From positions 1,240,001 to 1,304,000 of the forward strand of contig MU004197.1 in assembly GCA_010093605.1 (NCBI GenBank): a DNA stretch of 64,000 nt, written 5' to 3'. How positions within the stretch are numbered: the first letter of the stretch is position 1; the number at the start of each line of letters is the position of its first letter. Both the position numbers and the translations under genes were made by a program. The notes under the pieces were generated by a model. It made no database searches, was not told the DNA's origin, and worked only from the letters and a program-made list of their open reading frames with translations. Shown here one piece after another: positions 9,549-21,285 of the stretch. The DNA is from Lophium mytilinum (Eukaryota > Ascomycota > Dothideomycetes > Mytilinidiales > Mytilinidiaceae).

Positions 9549-12500
9549 TTATTGTGTCACATCGAGGACGTTGTTCAGCAGATTCGCCTCCTTCACGAGC
9601 TCGTAGAATAGACCTTTGCGACGAACTAGCTCCGCCGGGGTGTCGAACTCAGCCACCGTACCGTGATCAAGCACGACGATCCGATCCGAGTCTAGAATTG
9701 TGTTGATGCGGTGAGCGATCGTGATGATCGTACGATCCCTGAAAATGCTGCTTCGGAGGGTTGTCTGCAGCATTGCATCCGTTTCAACGTCAACGGCGGC
9801 CTACGAAATGTCAGAAACGGCAATAAGAAAGTTATGTGGGTTAGCTGACCGTCGCTTCATCCAAGACCAGGATGTTGCTAGGCGCCAGAAGGGCCCGCGC
9901 TAGAGAAATTAGTTGCCTTTGTCCTGAGCTCAAGTTTGAACCTATCGTTATGCTCAGCAGTGCTCTCTCGAGTTTCATGAGTGTCGGGGTCTAACCTCCT
10001 TCGTTGATGCGGGCTTCAAGTCTGCCGGGCATGCTGGCAACGTGATCTCGTAATCTCGCATGGTCTAGGATACAGTTAGCTGCAGCCCTGGATTGGAAAT
10101 CTCCGATAAGCCCCACCTAGGACGCTCCACAGTTCTGTGTCATCGTGAACGTGACCTGGATCCAAGTTGTCTCGGACCGTACCCTCGAATAGCGCGGCAT
10201 CCTGGGGAATAATCGCCAATCGTCTACGAAGATCTAGCAGGCCAATTGTACTCGTATTCAAATCATCGATGCTCACGCAACCGTCCACGGGCTCGATAAT
10301 ACGGAAAAGAGCCATGGTGAGAGAGCTCTTCCCCGCACCTGTGCGACCCACAACACCAATCTTCTCATGCGCCTTGATCTTCAGATTGATGTTCTTTAGC
10401 ACAAGATCCAAGCCTTGTCGGTATCTCGTGCTGTAATTTTCAAATGAAACGGCGCCCTGAGAGGGCCAGCTAATGGGAGGTCGCTTCTTTGAGATAATCT
10501 CTGGGGCTTCGCTCGGCAGCGCTGCGTACTCCAGGACCCGCTCAACAGAGACGATGTTAGTTTCGACTTCAACGGTCTGACGTACTATCCAATTAAGTGA
10601 CTGCGTGATCTGCAGTGCATATGACATGGCTAGACCAACCATACCAGCTGACAGGCCGCTATGGCTTGCCACGGAGATGATAGCAAAACCTGCAGATGCC
10701 AAAATGATGACGGAGCCAATGAACTCTAAGCGCACGGCAAGCCACCTGTTGGCGTTGATTGACGGGAAGTAGGCCCTGAGGTTGGCGTCCACGCGCCATT
10801 CGTTCTCTTGAGCGAATCTGGACTGCTGATGGTAGGCACGAATGGTACTTATTCCACTCAGCGACTCCTGGAAGTGGGCGTAGATGGGACTTCTGCTGAT
10901 GCTATCTAGGCGCTTAAGCTCTCTACTGGTCCGGAGATAGTACCGCTGGATGTACAGGTAGAGGGCGCCAAGCGGAACGATCAAGGCGATGAAGATGGGT
11001 GTGGAGATGGAGACGACGACAAGGGTAAATGCGGCTACGTGGGGTTAGTTTGATCGGGTGGTGGGGGATGTGCTGCAACGAACCTCTCGCCGTGTTCACG
11101 AAGAGCATGTTGAACGTTCGCCTAATATCACCCATGTCAGCGCTTGTGCATGCCAAGAAAGAAGCTGTCTCAGAAGAAGATCGCGGAGCAAAGTCTCAGA
11201 AGGGCTGGTCACTTACGCAAGAACCTCGTCGACGCGGTAAATATCACTAGGGGTCACGGTTAGCAAGAGATCTCGCTCGTCGCGGGCCCCGGTAGCGGGA
11301 AAGGCCAAAACACAGCGGGCCGCGCGATGCGCTCCGAGATGCGCTCCGCGATGCGCAGCAGGGCAGGGCGATTCGCGTGGGCAGCCACTAAGGCACGGCC
11401 GACGACGTGGGCGAATTCTGTTTGCGTCTGCCTGCAGCGGGCATATTGCGAGCAGGGACTTACCTTGAAAACCGATTTAAGATCCGGCCGGCAGGTGTCG
11501 TCTCGAAGAAACTCATAGGCGAGCGGAAGATGGCGAAAGCCATCCGCTCATGGAGCTTGCGAGAAGCCTGGACGCGAAATTTTTGTTAGCCACGCACCAG
11601 TGCCTGGCCATACACGGGACCCAAATACTCACCTCGATAGAGCAGAAAATCCAGAGAATGAGGGTTTGAACAACGACAAGCGCGGCTGATCCGAAGCCAA
11701 AAGCGAAATATACTCCGATGTATCGCCCGACGTGTGGGTTCCCATGCGCCTCGCCGTTGGCTTCAGACCACTGCTTGAGCCACACGCTCCCACCTAAGCG
11801 ACCATTAGCTTCCACTCCATGTCGAGAAAGTGATAGGTCTCATATTAGGGAAGTTTATTCCAATTCGTAACTCACCGATCTGCGCCGTCTGAGCCCCTAT
11901 AAGCATCACCGCGTAAATTGCCACGGCGACGAGATTACTCGTCTTGGCATATTCGCCATACACGTTCCACTTGACCTTGCCTTGCTCGGAGAACTCTTTT
12001 GTTTGCTTGCTCTTGAGGCCGGCGCCCTCCTCGTCGGTCAGCTTTCCGCGAGGGCCGTGAAAGGTAGCTGTGCTCGCGCGCCGGAGCGTCATGTTGCTTC
12101 CTTTGCGAGACGCACCGTTGGCAGGCCTCAGTGGAGCCAGCTGGGGCAGTCCTTCTTGAATTGCTTCTGCTTCTGCATCCTCGTCGTCTTCTGAGATTGG
12201 GCTGTTGCCGTACACGGTACTTTCCTCGTCGCTTGTGACACTCTCGGATGTCTTGCTGTCAGCTTCGCTCTGATCTTCGTTCTGTGACGACCGTATCAGC
12301 TGAGCAATTTCACCCTTCATAGCCATGAGCTGATCGTATGTTCCCTTCTCGAGAATCTTGCCTTCCCTCAGGAGCACAATCATGTCTGATTCCATGAGAA
12401 CCGGGATGGAGTTTGTCGCAAGAACTCGCGTCTTTCCGGCCAAAAGACCCTTTGGACCCAAAACATGATCGATGAGATGCCGTCCAACGTGCTGATCCAC

Positions 12501-14920
12501 TGCCGACAAACAGTCGTCGAGTAGGTAGATGTCAGCTCGCGCGTATACAGCACGAGCAAGTGTCAGTCTTGCCTTCTGACCACCTGAGAGCGAGATGCCT
12601 CGTTCTCCGACTTCGGTTTGGTCTCCGTCAGGGAGAGACGCGAAGTCGTCCAGAAGCGCACATGCTTTGATGGTCTTGTCGTAGAACTGTGGATCCCAAC
12701 GATGGCCAAAAACAACGTTCTCTTTGACAGAGGCATTCATTACCCATGCTGATTGTGGTACATACGCAGTTTTTCCACGCATTACTACTTCACCCTTGAT
12801 CTTCCAAAGATCTCCGAGCAGCGCTTGCAGCATTGACGACTTTCCGGCACCTACCCGCCCAACAATACACGACAGCTCTCCCTTGTGCGCGGAGAAGTTG
12901 ATGTCGTGCAGTGCTCTTCTTTCTTCGGCCTTGTTCCAAGTGAAACTTGCATCGCGCACACGGACAGATTCGTCTCCAACCTCTTCGACAGAACCTTCCC
13001 GCAACACAGCATTTTCCTGAAGCTCTTCCGCGAGTAGGAAGCTCGTTATGCGGCCAACCGCTACGCTAGCTTCGACAATTGAGGTGATTACCATAGGAAG
13101 GATCGCCAGCGGGAACGTGAGCAGGTTAAAGAGCGTTAGCGCTGGGAAGACAATGTCTGTGGTCAAGGGGGTGTTTTGTGTGAGCACGAAGACTCCAAAA
13201 GTTGAGCACGACACAAGAAATGGCGTCGTGGACCAGGTGAAGTTGGCGAAAGCTTGAGTTGCTCCGATCTTTCGGAGAGTCTTGAGTTCCAAATCATTCC
13301 GAATGTAGTTCAGCCTTTTGAAAAATGCAGTTGTCCAGGCATATAATTTGATAGACCGCATATTGTTCAATATTTCAGTCATGAGCCTTGTACGAGAATC
13401 CTTGTTCGTCATCTGTTGCTTTTGAAGTGTCTTCATGATCCTGGCAATAAATCCATTCACAGGAATCATGATGAGCATAGCACCAACGCCGGCAAACATG
13501 CTGAAGCCGACCAACTGGTATAGAGAAAGCATACACAACGTGATCTGAAAAGGTGCAGACCAGAGCTGCTGCCCATACTGGGCGAGATCCTGGAGTCTTT
13601 GGGTATCCACAGCCATGTAGTTGACAATGTCGCCGGTAGATTTTGCAGCGCGGCCTTCGTTTGACAGTCGCATTGACTTAGAATAGATCGCAGCAGTCAA
13701 AGAAGACTTTATTCGCATCCCTGTTTCGAACGATCGTTGGAAGTACTGGTGTACAAAAGCCGTTTGAGAGACTGAAACCGCGAACATTGCCAACGCAATC
13801 GCAGCTCCACGAATGACGGGCTGGGGTTCATCGCCACGATACGAGTCGACAAAAGTAATCAACAGCCTGAGCAGCTGGGGCTGAACAAAAGCTAGGCAGT
13901 CGCTCACTGTCTTGATGAGGGCACCTCTGAAATAGGGGCCTCCAAATCCACGGAAAAGGGCCATCCAGAGCGATGGATGCTTCTTCTCGAGCTCATGATT
14001 CCACGCCTCGTTGAAAGATTCCGTTGTCGCTTTGGTGGTGTCGCGCTTCCGAAGGTTCCAAAGGTCGTCCTGGGTGAGAAACGATTTGTATCCATACTTC
14101 ATCATAGGCGTCATCCAGCCGAAGGTCAAGACTGAGAAGACGTCTGCATACTCAAATGGACATTCGTCATCGTCGCCTAAGGCATCGTATGCGCTGAGCT
14201 TCTTGGACACAAGCCATTCTAGGATGAACTCGAGTGCGGCCAACGCAACGCTCACGCAGAACACGACAAAGTATGCCAGATGTTCTTTATACATCTGCTG
14301 GGAAACCAGGGATCGGACTTTGACCCCAAAGGCTATCAAGAGAAAGAGCCAATAGAACAGCACTACTCCATTGGCGTTTCGCGACCTCCAGTGTTCGATA
14401 TACTGTATGTAGAATATGACGCATAACGAGAGAATCGTAATTATGGTAGTCCAGAATCGGAAGTCGCCTGCCCATATCCCCGTGAAGTACTCGATTTGTA
14501 AGGCAGCCTGTAACGCGGAGGTAATGATGAGAGCTCCAATGGTAATCTGCGAGCGTATCATCAGTATACGAACTATGGGTGTTTAACTTTGTCCAACAGT
14601 AATTCCAACAGACTGTCGCAATGATAGACTCAACGTACAAGCTTAGCATAGAAATGCCAATTCTTGGAGACAGGCTGGGGGGAGCACTTCTTGAAGAGGT
14701 ACCATATCGCCCCTACACCGGCGACAATCCCCCACACAGCCACCACCGATATCCATACATCCAAGAAGCAGGGTGTGAAGTCGTAGCGGTACCGGCTCAG
14801 GGGGCCCCATCCCTCAGGGTTACCGCATAGCTTCTGATGATGTTTGGTTGCGGCGAGATATCCGTGGGCGAAGGGCTTGAACGGAGTCAGCGGAGCCTGA
14901 AGACCGATGGTGCCGTGCAT
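9549..14920 (-). CDS. YCF1: Vacuolar ABCC transporter (Ycf1/MRP type)
   Basis: Full-length ABC-C exporter, 1538 aa by my splicing (yeast Ycf1 is about 1515). Family role: pumping glutathione conjugates and heavy-metal complexes into the vacuole. Exons: 14639-14920, 11876-14546, 11633-11793, 11464-11567, 11217-11246, 11084-11121, 10117-11034, 9996-10064, 9850-9941, 9549-9800; every junction keeps frame with GT-AG ends. Visible features are an N-terminal hydrophobic TMD0 and linker, TMD1, NBD1 Walker A GRVGAGKS (about 658-665), signature LSGGQ (about 748) and Walker B IYLLDD (about 768). A Ser/acidic linker, the regulatory region in Ycf1, precedes TMD2. NBD2 has Walker A GRTGAGKS (about 1325-1332), signature LSSGQ and LVLDEAT. 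The ATG at 14920 precedes the conserved Cys-Gly-Asn/Trp-Gly-Pro-Leu-Ser start of the family. Exons of 30 and 38 nt are unusually small. A Bpt1-like paralogue is the alternative. Confidence 0.93.
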
Positions 14921-17039
14921 TGATCGAGCGATGAACGAGTTGCCGACTCCTCTAGCAGAGAAGTGGGAGTCCTAGGCGATGTTGGTGTCGAGAATGGGAA
15001 CGCTGAGGCAACGATTGGGAAGTCGTGGAGAAGCTTTGACAAAATTCAAAGAGATGCTGAGTAAGTAGGTGAACTTAGCGTCGTCATGGACCTTCCACGC
15101 GCATTGACGGGCAAACAGCATGCTCCCGATCACGAGACGCCCCGAACAGTAATCCGAAGAGCGATTGTTGAGAAGATCCGTCTGAAATGCGAATCAACCG
15201 CCTCTCGATTGGCCGGCGTCACTATCTCCATCCCGACTTCATGCAGTCGATGCGGGGCGAAGGACAGGCCATACTACGATCCGAGCGCTGTTCCCTGCTG
15301 CCGAGCAAGGCTTGCTTCAACGTGACCGATGTGCCAACCTTGGATTCGGGTCCTTAACGCGTCTGCACGGTGCATCTTCACATCTTCATCTTCTATAGGG
15401 TGGGCTGCGCGGTCACGGGACGACCAAAAATTACACTCTATGTAAGCCGGTTACCTGTCCGACTAGAAGCTTTGGAGCGTGCTTACATTTCGGGGGTACT
15501 GTTGACTCGTGAAAATCTGGATCCAACCGCGGTGTGTAATGCTAGCGATACAGAAGTCATCAGCTTGAAGAATAATCAAGGCCATTGAAGACGTCGGTGA
15601 CGGCTTACCGCCCATTATGCGCTAGATGTACTTGTTCCACCACGCCAGTGAGAGCCTGACTAAAGCCATGGAGCGATGAATATCATGCATCTATTCAGCG
15701 TCGAAGTAAGTCCTTTGTCCGGACTCCTTTCTAATCGCGCTTCCTAGAACATCGAGACACGCATACCACTTCCCGGATGCCTTGGGGTGACAATCAGACA
15801 CTAGGAGACCATACCACCGGCTTCGCGTACCAAAGGTGTCTTCCCACCGGAATGGGCTTTGGCAGTCCTGTTGTACACATGTTTCGTCAGGCCACTGTCA
15901 TAGATCCCAACTGAGCGTTACAAGTGTACAGTCGAGGTTTGGGAGCAGCCACAGTCACACCGCAATGCAGTCGCAGACGCCTTTGACCTGACGATTTCTC
16001 GATGGCGCTGAGATTCCAGCCTGGCAATGACGAGCTACCGTGTCGACAGATATCAACTCTGCCAGTCAAAACGTCACGATGCGGACGACTTCACCGCTCA
16101 TGGTCCAGTATTTCGAGGCAGGACATGGCCGCGATACAGTGATCGCTATTTGTTGCAATCTCTAGAACCAAGATAGTGCTAGTAGTAGTGGAAGGCAGCT
16201 AGATCCAGACAGATTCCCATGTTTCGCCGCACTAACATGCGCCCTCAGCCAGCCCTCGACTTCTCCAGCGCGATCAGTCGAGCCCGCACGGCTGGGGAGA
16301 GATCTTGTCTAGACTTGGCTCGAAAACGCTCCGATATGCTTTTGTGTAGCCAATGGCCTGGGTCGTGACATTTGAGGCTTGAGATGGCGCTCCATATCAA
16401 GCTGGACCAGCGCTCGAAGTCTGGGCCCTCCACTAACCATGCACCTCTCCTCCACATACCGGCGACGAGCTGCACAGGGGTGCTGAACTCGGGCAACGTG
16501 CGTGCCTGAAACCCAATCGAACCAAAATGGGCTGCCCGTTTTTAGACCAAGCTGGACACCCCGACGACCGCAGCAGGCCCTTGGCGGCAATCGTCCTAGC
16601 AAATCTGACTACACCGAGTACTAACGCTCATCTTATGATCCAGCTTTGGACGGCGGATGCCTTCGCTACATACTCGCGCGCATGACAATCTCCACGCTAT
16701 AGCATTCATTCGCGGACGAGCGCGAGCTGGGTCAGGACGCAGCCAGCCTCCCTCGAACGCTCCGTGACGCTATCTACCACCGTTGTGCAATGTTTGGCTT
16801 GCAGTGTATCACTCCCTCCTGGGAGGCCTTTGTGCTTGGGCCTGATAGAGGTATAAGTAGACTCAGGATCTCATCATATCAAAACATCCTATTAACCAGT
16901 CAAACCGTTTGCATATCTCGCAAGTCTTCCACACTATCTGTGCTATCAATACCTCGAAGGCTTCCGATCCCTCTATATCTCAATCCCCACTCGACTACCC
17001 TCACTCTTCACATACCCAACCAAGTCAAGCAACCTCAAC
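14921..17039. other. Intergenic, upstream of two genes
   Basis: About 2.1 kb between the start of the ABC transporter and the start of the DUF3602 gene. Short open frames at 15086-15588 and 16245-16602 have no recognisable domain. Apart from a TATA box near the right end I see nothing supportable. Confidence 0.6.
16852..16859 (+). promoter_or_regulatory. TATA box of the DUF3602 gene
   Basis: TATAAGTA lies 180 bp upstream of the ATG at 17040 and is followed by a CT/CA-rich leader, as in strongly transcribed or inducible fungal genes. The assignment is by position and motif only. Confidence 0.5.
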
Positions 17040-17561
17040 ATGTCCGTCTCTCGCTCCTCCTCCAGCAGCAGTTCCTCCTCCCTCGTCGCCCCCTCTACCT
17101 CCCAAACCTACATTCGCAGCGGCATCGGCGGCGCCGGCAACTGGAAAAGAGCCGCCAGCATCCCCTCCGCCCTCCCCGTGCCTCAAATCACCACACCCCG
17201 CCACGGCTCCTTCTCCTCCGGCGTCGGCGGCGCGGGCAACATCCACTCCACCAGCACACGCCGCGGCCTCTCCGCCGACGAAGAACTCGCCCGCGAGCAT
17301 GCCATCAAGCGCAGCGCCCGCTCCGGTTGGCACACCGGCATTGGAGGCGCGGGCAACTACGTCGCTAAGAAAAGCGCGCCGCCCGTCGTGCTAGAGCCTT
17401 CGTTGTCCAGCTTCAGCAACGCGCCGCTGCCAGTCAATGGGCTTGAGGTGCTCCGTCGGCGGCTGTCCAGCGTTATCGCGTCGTGGCCGCTCTCACGGTC
17501 CCGAAAGTCCTTGCTGGACGATAGCTCAGATGGCAAGTCCCTCGTCTCGGTCGTGCGCTAG
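17040..17561 (+). CDS. DUF3602-family small protein
   Basis: Single-exon 173-aa protein. After a poly-Ser N-terminus it carries three copies of a Gly-(Ile/Val)-Gly-Gly-Ala-Gly-Asn motif, at about residues 28-34, 61-67 and 100-106, each after a short Ser/Arg-rich stretch. This repeated GxGGAGN motif defines the fungal-specific DUF3602 family, whose biochemical function is not established. There is no signal peptide or membrane segment; the C-terminal third is Ser/Arg/Leu-rich. The ATG at 17040 directly follows a Ser/Pro-coding-like CT-rich leader with an upstream TATA box. Overlapping frames on both strands at 16790-17394 are compositional shadows. Confidence 0.8.
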   Translation: MSVSRSSSSSSSSSLVAPSTSQTYIRSGIGGAGNWKRAASIPSALPVPQITTPRHGSFSSGVGGAGNIHSTSTRRGLSADEELAREHAIKRSARSGWHTGIGGAGNYVAKKSAPPVVLEPSLSSFSNAPLPVNGLEVLRRRLSSVIASWPLSRSRKSLLDDSSDGKSLVSVVR

Positions 17562-18654
17562 GACGCTGCTTCGTTGCGATGCGGAGCGCTGGATCAGGAG
17601 GTTCGAGCGTGACCGTGGTACGGGGTCAGGGGCGTGTCTCGATGATGTGGGGGTCCGATCTGTATGACCGTGGCGGCGGCGCTCGTGGGACTTGAGTGTA
17701 TTTGTGGGTGGACGCCTTGTGGTGTTTGTGCGAGCTTCTGGTCTTGGGTTTGGTGCCTCGTCGAGTGTTTGGGCGTGGATTGGGGTGGATGTAATCGGGG
17801 AGGAGTTTGGTGTTTGGGTGCTGGCGTACTACACACGATATCCCTGGTCTATTGGTAGTTACTTTTTGATGAATGGAGTTCTTGCCGTCTTTGGAACAAC
17901 TCTTGATCCTCAATGATGGCGTGATCGTGATGCGCCGATCACAGCGAACCTTCCGTCTCCCTTTTTCTTGTATCGCAGCCTGAGAGAACCCAAAGATCCC
18001 GAGCTATCACTGACGAGCCATCCCCGGTGCTACGCGGTGCTAGGCAATAGGTCTGTTAGGATCTACCTGGACTTGTTGAGATTTACCTACCACCACCGCT
18101 TGGAGTTTCGTCTAACATGTAAATCTTCTCGCAGGTTGCACGTGTAGGCAACGAGCGCTCGCCATTGTCATGGGTGCTCTAATGCACTCTGAAAATCTTG
18201 AAAGACGAGTACGCTCCTCAGAATTATTGTCTACCAACCTGGCTGGAGGGGCCTGGTATGGACTATAGTTTATAGCCCTATATGCACGTACTGGGCTCTC
18301 TTTCTAGCCCAAGGGTATCCGCAGACCCGGAACGCTTGCATATTGCTATAACCAAGGACAGCACTAACAGGTGACCTCGCCTGCACATTAATGTCGAGTA
18401 TCGAAGCGGTGTTATGGGATGCGTCAACGTCGGTATCCGTCCTTGACACCTGCAGGAGCTAGAGAAGTATTCGCTGATTCCACGACCTCGCTGTTCTCGT
18501 CAACCCCGCTTTTGCTCAAATGTCGTGCACTCCTCAGTGGAGGCTACGAGGTTGGCGATTCCTGATGTCCTTTTCGGTCCAGCTCTTCCCATGCATAACC
18601 CTTCACAGTGCCGCTTGCTATCTCATGGCCTCATCTTTCCCGTGCTCTTTACAC
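17562..18654. other. Intergenic spacer
   Basis: About 1.1 kb between the DUF3602 stop and the 3' end of the TXNDC9-like gene. Short frames (for example 17692-17916 and 18520-18765) show no domain. It contains the 3' regions of two convergent genes; nothing else is supported. Confidence 0.6.
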
Positions 18655-19356
18655 TCAGTCCCAATCGTCTCCGCTATCCTCCTCGACCACTTTCCCCTTC
18701 CTAATAGCGGTCCCCTTACGCACCCCTTGGACCTTCTCCCGCACCAACACACCAGCCCGTATTAGCCTCGCCTCCAGATCCCTCGTCGTGAAAGTATCCG
18801 GCGTCCGTCCCAATCCTTCGAACCCAATCACACGATCTACGCCCACGCCATCCACAAACGCAATGACACAAGGCAGGACCTGGATCTTCAACTTCGTGAT
18901 AAGAAAAGGCGCATTATCAACATTGATCCGAACAATACGGGTTTCGTAATGAGTAGGCGCGAGAGACTGCAACACACATTAGCTCAGCTCAGCACATCCA
19001 CTCCCAACCCATCCTCTCAATCCCCACAGTTCCACATTCCGACTAACCTCAAGATGCCCATCCATAACCGCGCACCGATTGAAATCCGGCTTGAAGAAGT
19101 GCACCACGCAATACTTGGTGCTGGTCGTGATATCCATAAGCGCCTTCTCGTCTTTTATTTCAGAGTAGATTCCGTGCGCGGACGAGCGCAGCTGCTTCGC
19201 GCGATTGAACTCTTCGTGTAGTTGCTGTAGACGTCGCTCGCGGAAGGCGTCGACGGCTTCGTCGGCTTCGAGGGACGCGATTAGCGCGTCTTCGTCGCTG
19301 TCTGGGTCCGCCGCGGCGGTGTCGACGAGGTGGGCTACGGTGGGGTCGAGAGACAT
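18655..19356 (-). CDS. PLP1: Thioredoxin-fold Plp1/TXNDC9-like protein
   Basis: Two exons (19048-19356 and 18655-18966, intron 18967-19047) give 206 aa. An acidic, coiled-coil-prone N-terminal half (a Phe-Arg-Glu-Arg-Arg-Leu-Gln-Gln-Leu-His segment) precedes a thioredoxin fold. The fold shows a Val-Val-His-Phe-Phe strand, a lone Cys in NRCAVMD instead of a CxxC pair, and a Val-Leu-Pro-Cys cis-Pro turn. This matches phosducin-like Plp1/TXNDC9 proteins, which in yeast and animals modulate the CCT chaperonin during actin and tubulin folding. The C-terminus is basic then acidic. The ATG at 19356 is chosen because the acidic N-terminus typical of the family starts there; the longer upstream frame is 5' leader. 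Divergent from the GDP-mannose transporter. Confidence 0.87.
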
Positions 19357-19973
19357 GGTGATGGCGAGGAGGTGGGTAGAGGGCTGTACAGAGAGTTGAG
19401 TAGTGGCTGGGTGGGTTGCCTGTTGTATCGCTGGATCTTTTTTTGGGGGGTGGTGTTTGGGAGATGATTTGCGAGGGGCAGTGATGGGGCTAACGGAGTT
19501 TGGCGTTGAGCTCAATTCGGGGGCAGAGAGAAGAGTGTATTTCACGTGATTTGGATCATTGGTGCAGATTCTAAGTAGGTAGACGGAATCAAGCATGCAA
19601 TCGCTAGTAACAGACATCCTAATATGCATACAATTCACGTGTTGGAACCGTGTTCATGCGAATAATTCGCCTTGCGCAGGGGCTGACGAGTCCGAGAAGA
19701 TGACAAGGGGCGTTCGCCTCAAGGAAATTTGGCCTATCCTCCACCGCGCTCTATGCCAGGAGTGCTCAACACCATCTCTTCCGCCCTCACCTCCGTCCTT
19801 TGACCCCTTCTTCTCTCCTCCACTCCATCGACGTGCTTTTCGTCTCTCCTCTCCCGCGCCTGCCACTCTACGACAGGCCGTCCACTCTTTGCCCGCACCG
19901 CCTGCCTCCGCGCCGTCCATCGACAAGCACGACCCCCTTACCTCCATAATCTTCATTCCTCCATCCCGCCATC
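19357..19973. promoter_or_regulatory. Divergent promoter with two CACGTG E-boxes
   Basis: 617 bp separate the divergent starts of the TXNDC9-like gene and the GDP-mannose transporter. It contains TCACGTGA at 19542-19549 and CACGTG at 19636-19641, 94 bp apart. CACGTG is the core bound by bHLH factors (Cbf1/Pho4-type families). A CT-rich tract covers about 19785-19970, just before the transporter's ATG. Confidence 0.5.
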
Positions 19974-21285
19974 ATGTCCGACGATAAGAAGAGAGACGAC
20001 TACGACGAGAAGGCCAGCTTCGTCGACCGCTCCGCCTCCCCAATGCATCCCTCAACGCCGCGTCGCCAGCCGTCGCATCACTACTCAGTCGCAGAGAACC
20101 CCATCCTCCCCGTTCTCTCATACTGCGCCTCGTCCATTTTGATGACCGTCACGAACAAATACGTCTTGTCGGGTGTGGACTTCAATCTCAACTTCTTCTT
20201 GCTATGTGTTCAGGTAGGTTGCGATATCTGGTGCAGGGGATTCGTGGCATCTACTGACGGGACCCACAGTCTGTCGTCTGTGTTATTGCAATCCAGACTT
20301 GCAAGACGGCCAAATTGATCACGTACCGGGACTTTAACACTGATGAGGCCAAGAAATGTATGTTTTTCTACCAAGACTGTACGCGTTGCGACTGACATTT
20401 GCGCCTAGGGTTCCCTATCTCGCTCCTCCTTATTGGCATGATCTACACGAGCACGAAAGCTTTGAAATTCCTTTCCATTCCGGTCTATACTATCTTCAAG
20501 AACTTGACCATTATCCTGATTGCCTACGGAGAGGTCCTCTGGTTCGGCGGATCCGTCACGCCCATGGCTCTGTTCTCCTTTGGTTTGATGGTCGTTAGCT
20601 CCGTCGTTGCGGCTTGGGCGGATATTCAGCATGCTTTGAGCAGCTTTGGAGACGAGACCACTGAGGCCACAAGTGCTATCTCCACGCTCAATGCCGGATA
20701 TCTATGGATGATGTTCAACTGCTTCTGCACTGCCACTTACGTTTTGGGCATGAGGAAGCGGATAAAGCTCACCAACTTCAAGGACTTTGACAGTAAGACA
20801 CATCCTCCCAATAAATTCTGATACATATTCTGACCCCAATTCCAGCCATGTACTACAACAACCTTCTCACCATCCCAATCCTCCTGATCGCCTCCCTCTT
20901 TGTCGAGAACTGGTCCAGTGAGAACATCGCCTTGAACTTCCCCGCCGACAAGAGGAACAGCCTCATCGGAGCCATGATCTTCTCCGGCCTCTCCTCCGTC
21001 TTCATCTCCTACACCTCCGCCTGGTGCGTCCGCGTCACATCATCCACAACATACTCCATGGTCGGCGCCCTGAACAAGCTCCCCATCGCCGTCAGCGGCC
21101 TCGTCTTCTTCGACGCCCCAGCCACCTTCGGCAGCATCTCTGCCATCTTCATCGGCTTCGTCAGCGGCATCGTCTACGCCCTCGCCAAAGTCCGCCAAAA
21201 CGCCAAGCCAAAGGACTCGCTCCCTTTGGTGAACGCCCCTATGAGCGCCAGCAGCCAAAGCATGCGGGACAGCTTCAAGTCATGA
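19974..21285 (+). CDS. VRG4: Golgi GDP-mannose transporter
   Basis: Four exons (19974-20213, 20270-20357, 20409-20792, 20846-21285) give 383 aa. This nucleotide-sugar transporter supplies GDP-mannose to Golgi mannosyltransferases in exchange for GMP and is essential for mannoprotein and glycolipid synthesis in yeasts. A hydrophilic N-terminus with Asp/Lys and Ser/Pro residues is followed by about ten hydrophobic segments. The family's substrate motif GALNK is present at about 311-315, preceded by a Ser-Thr-Thr-Tyr-Ser-Met-Val stretch as in Vrg4. The C-terminal tail is short and Ser-rich. All introns are 51-56 bp and keep frame. Homologues are called GMT1/gmtA in other fungi. Confidence 0.95.
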
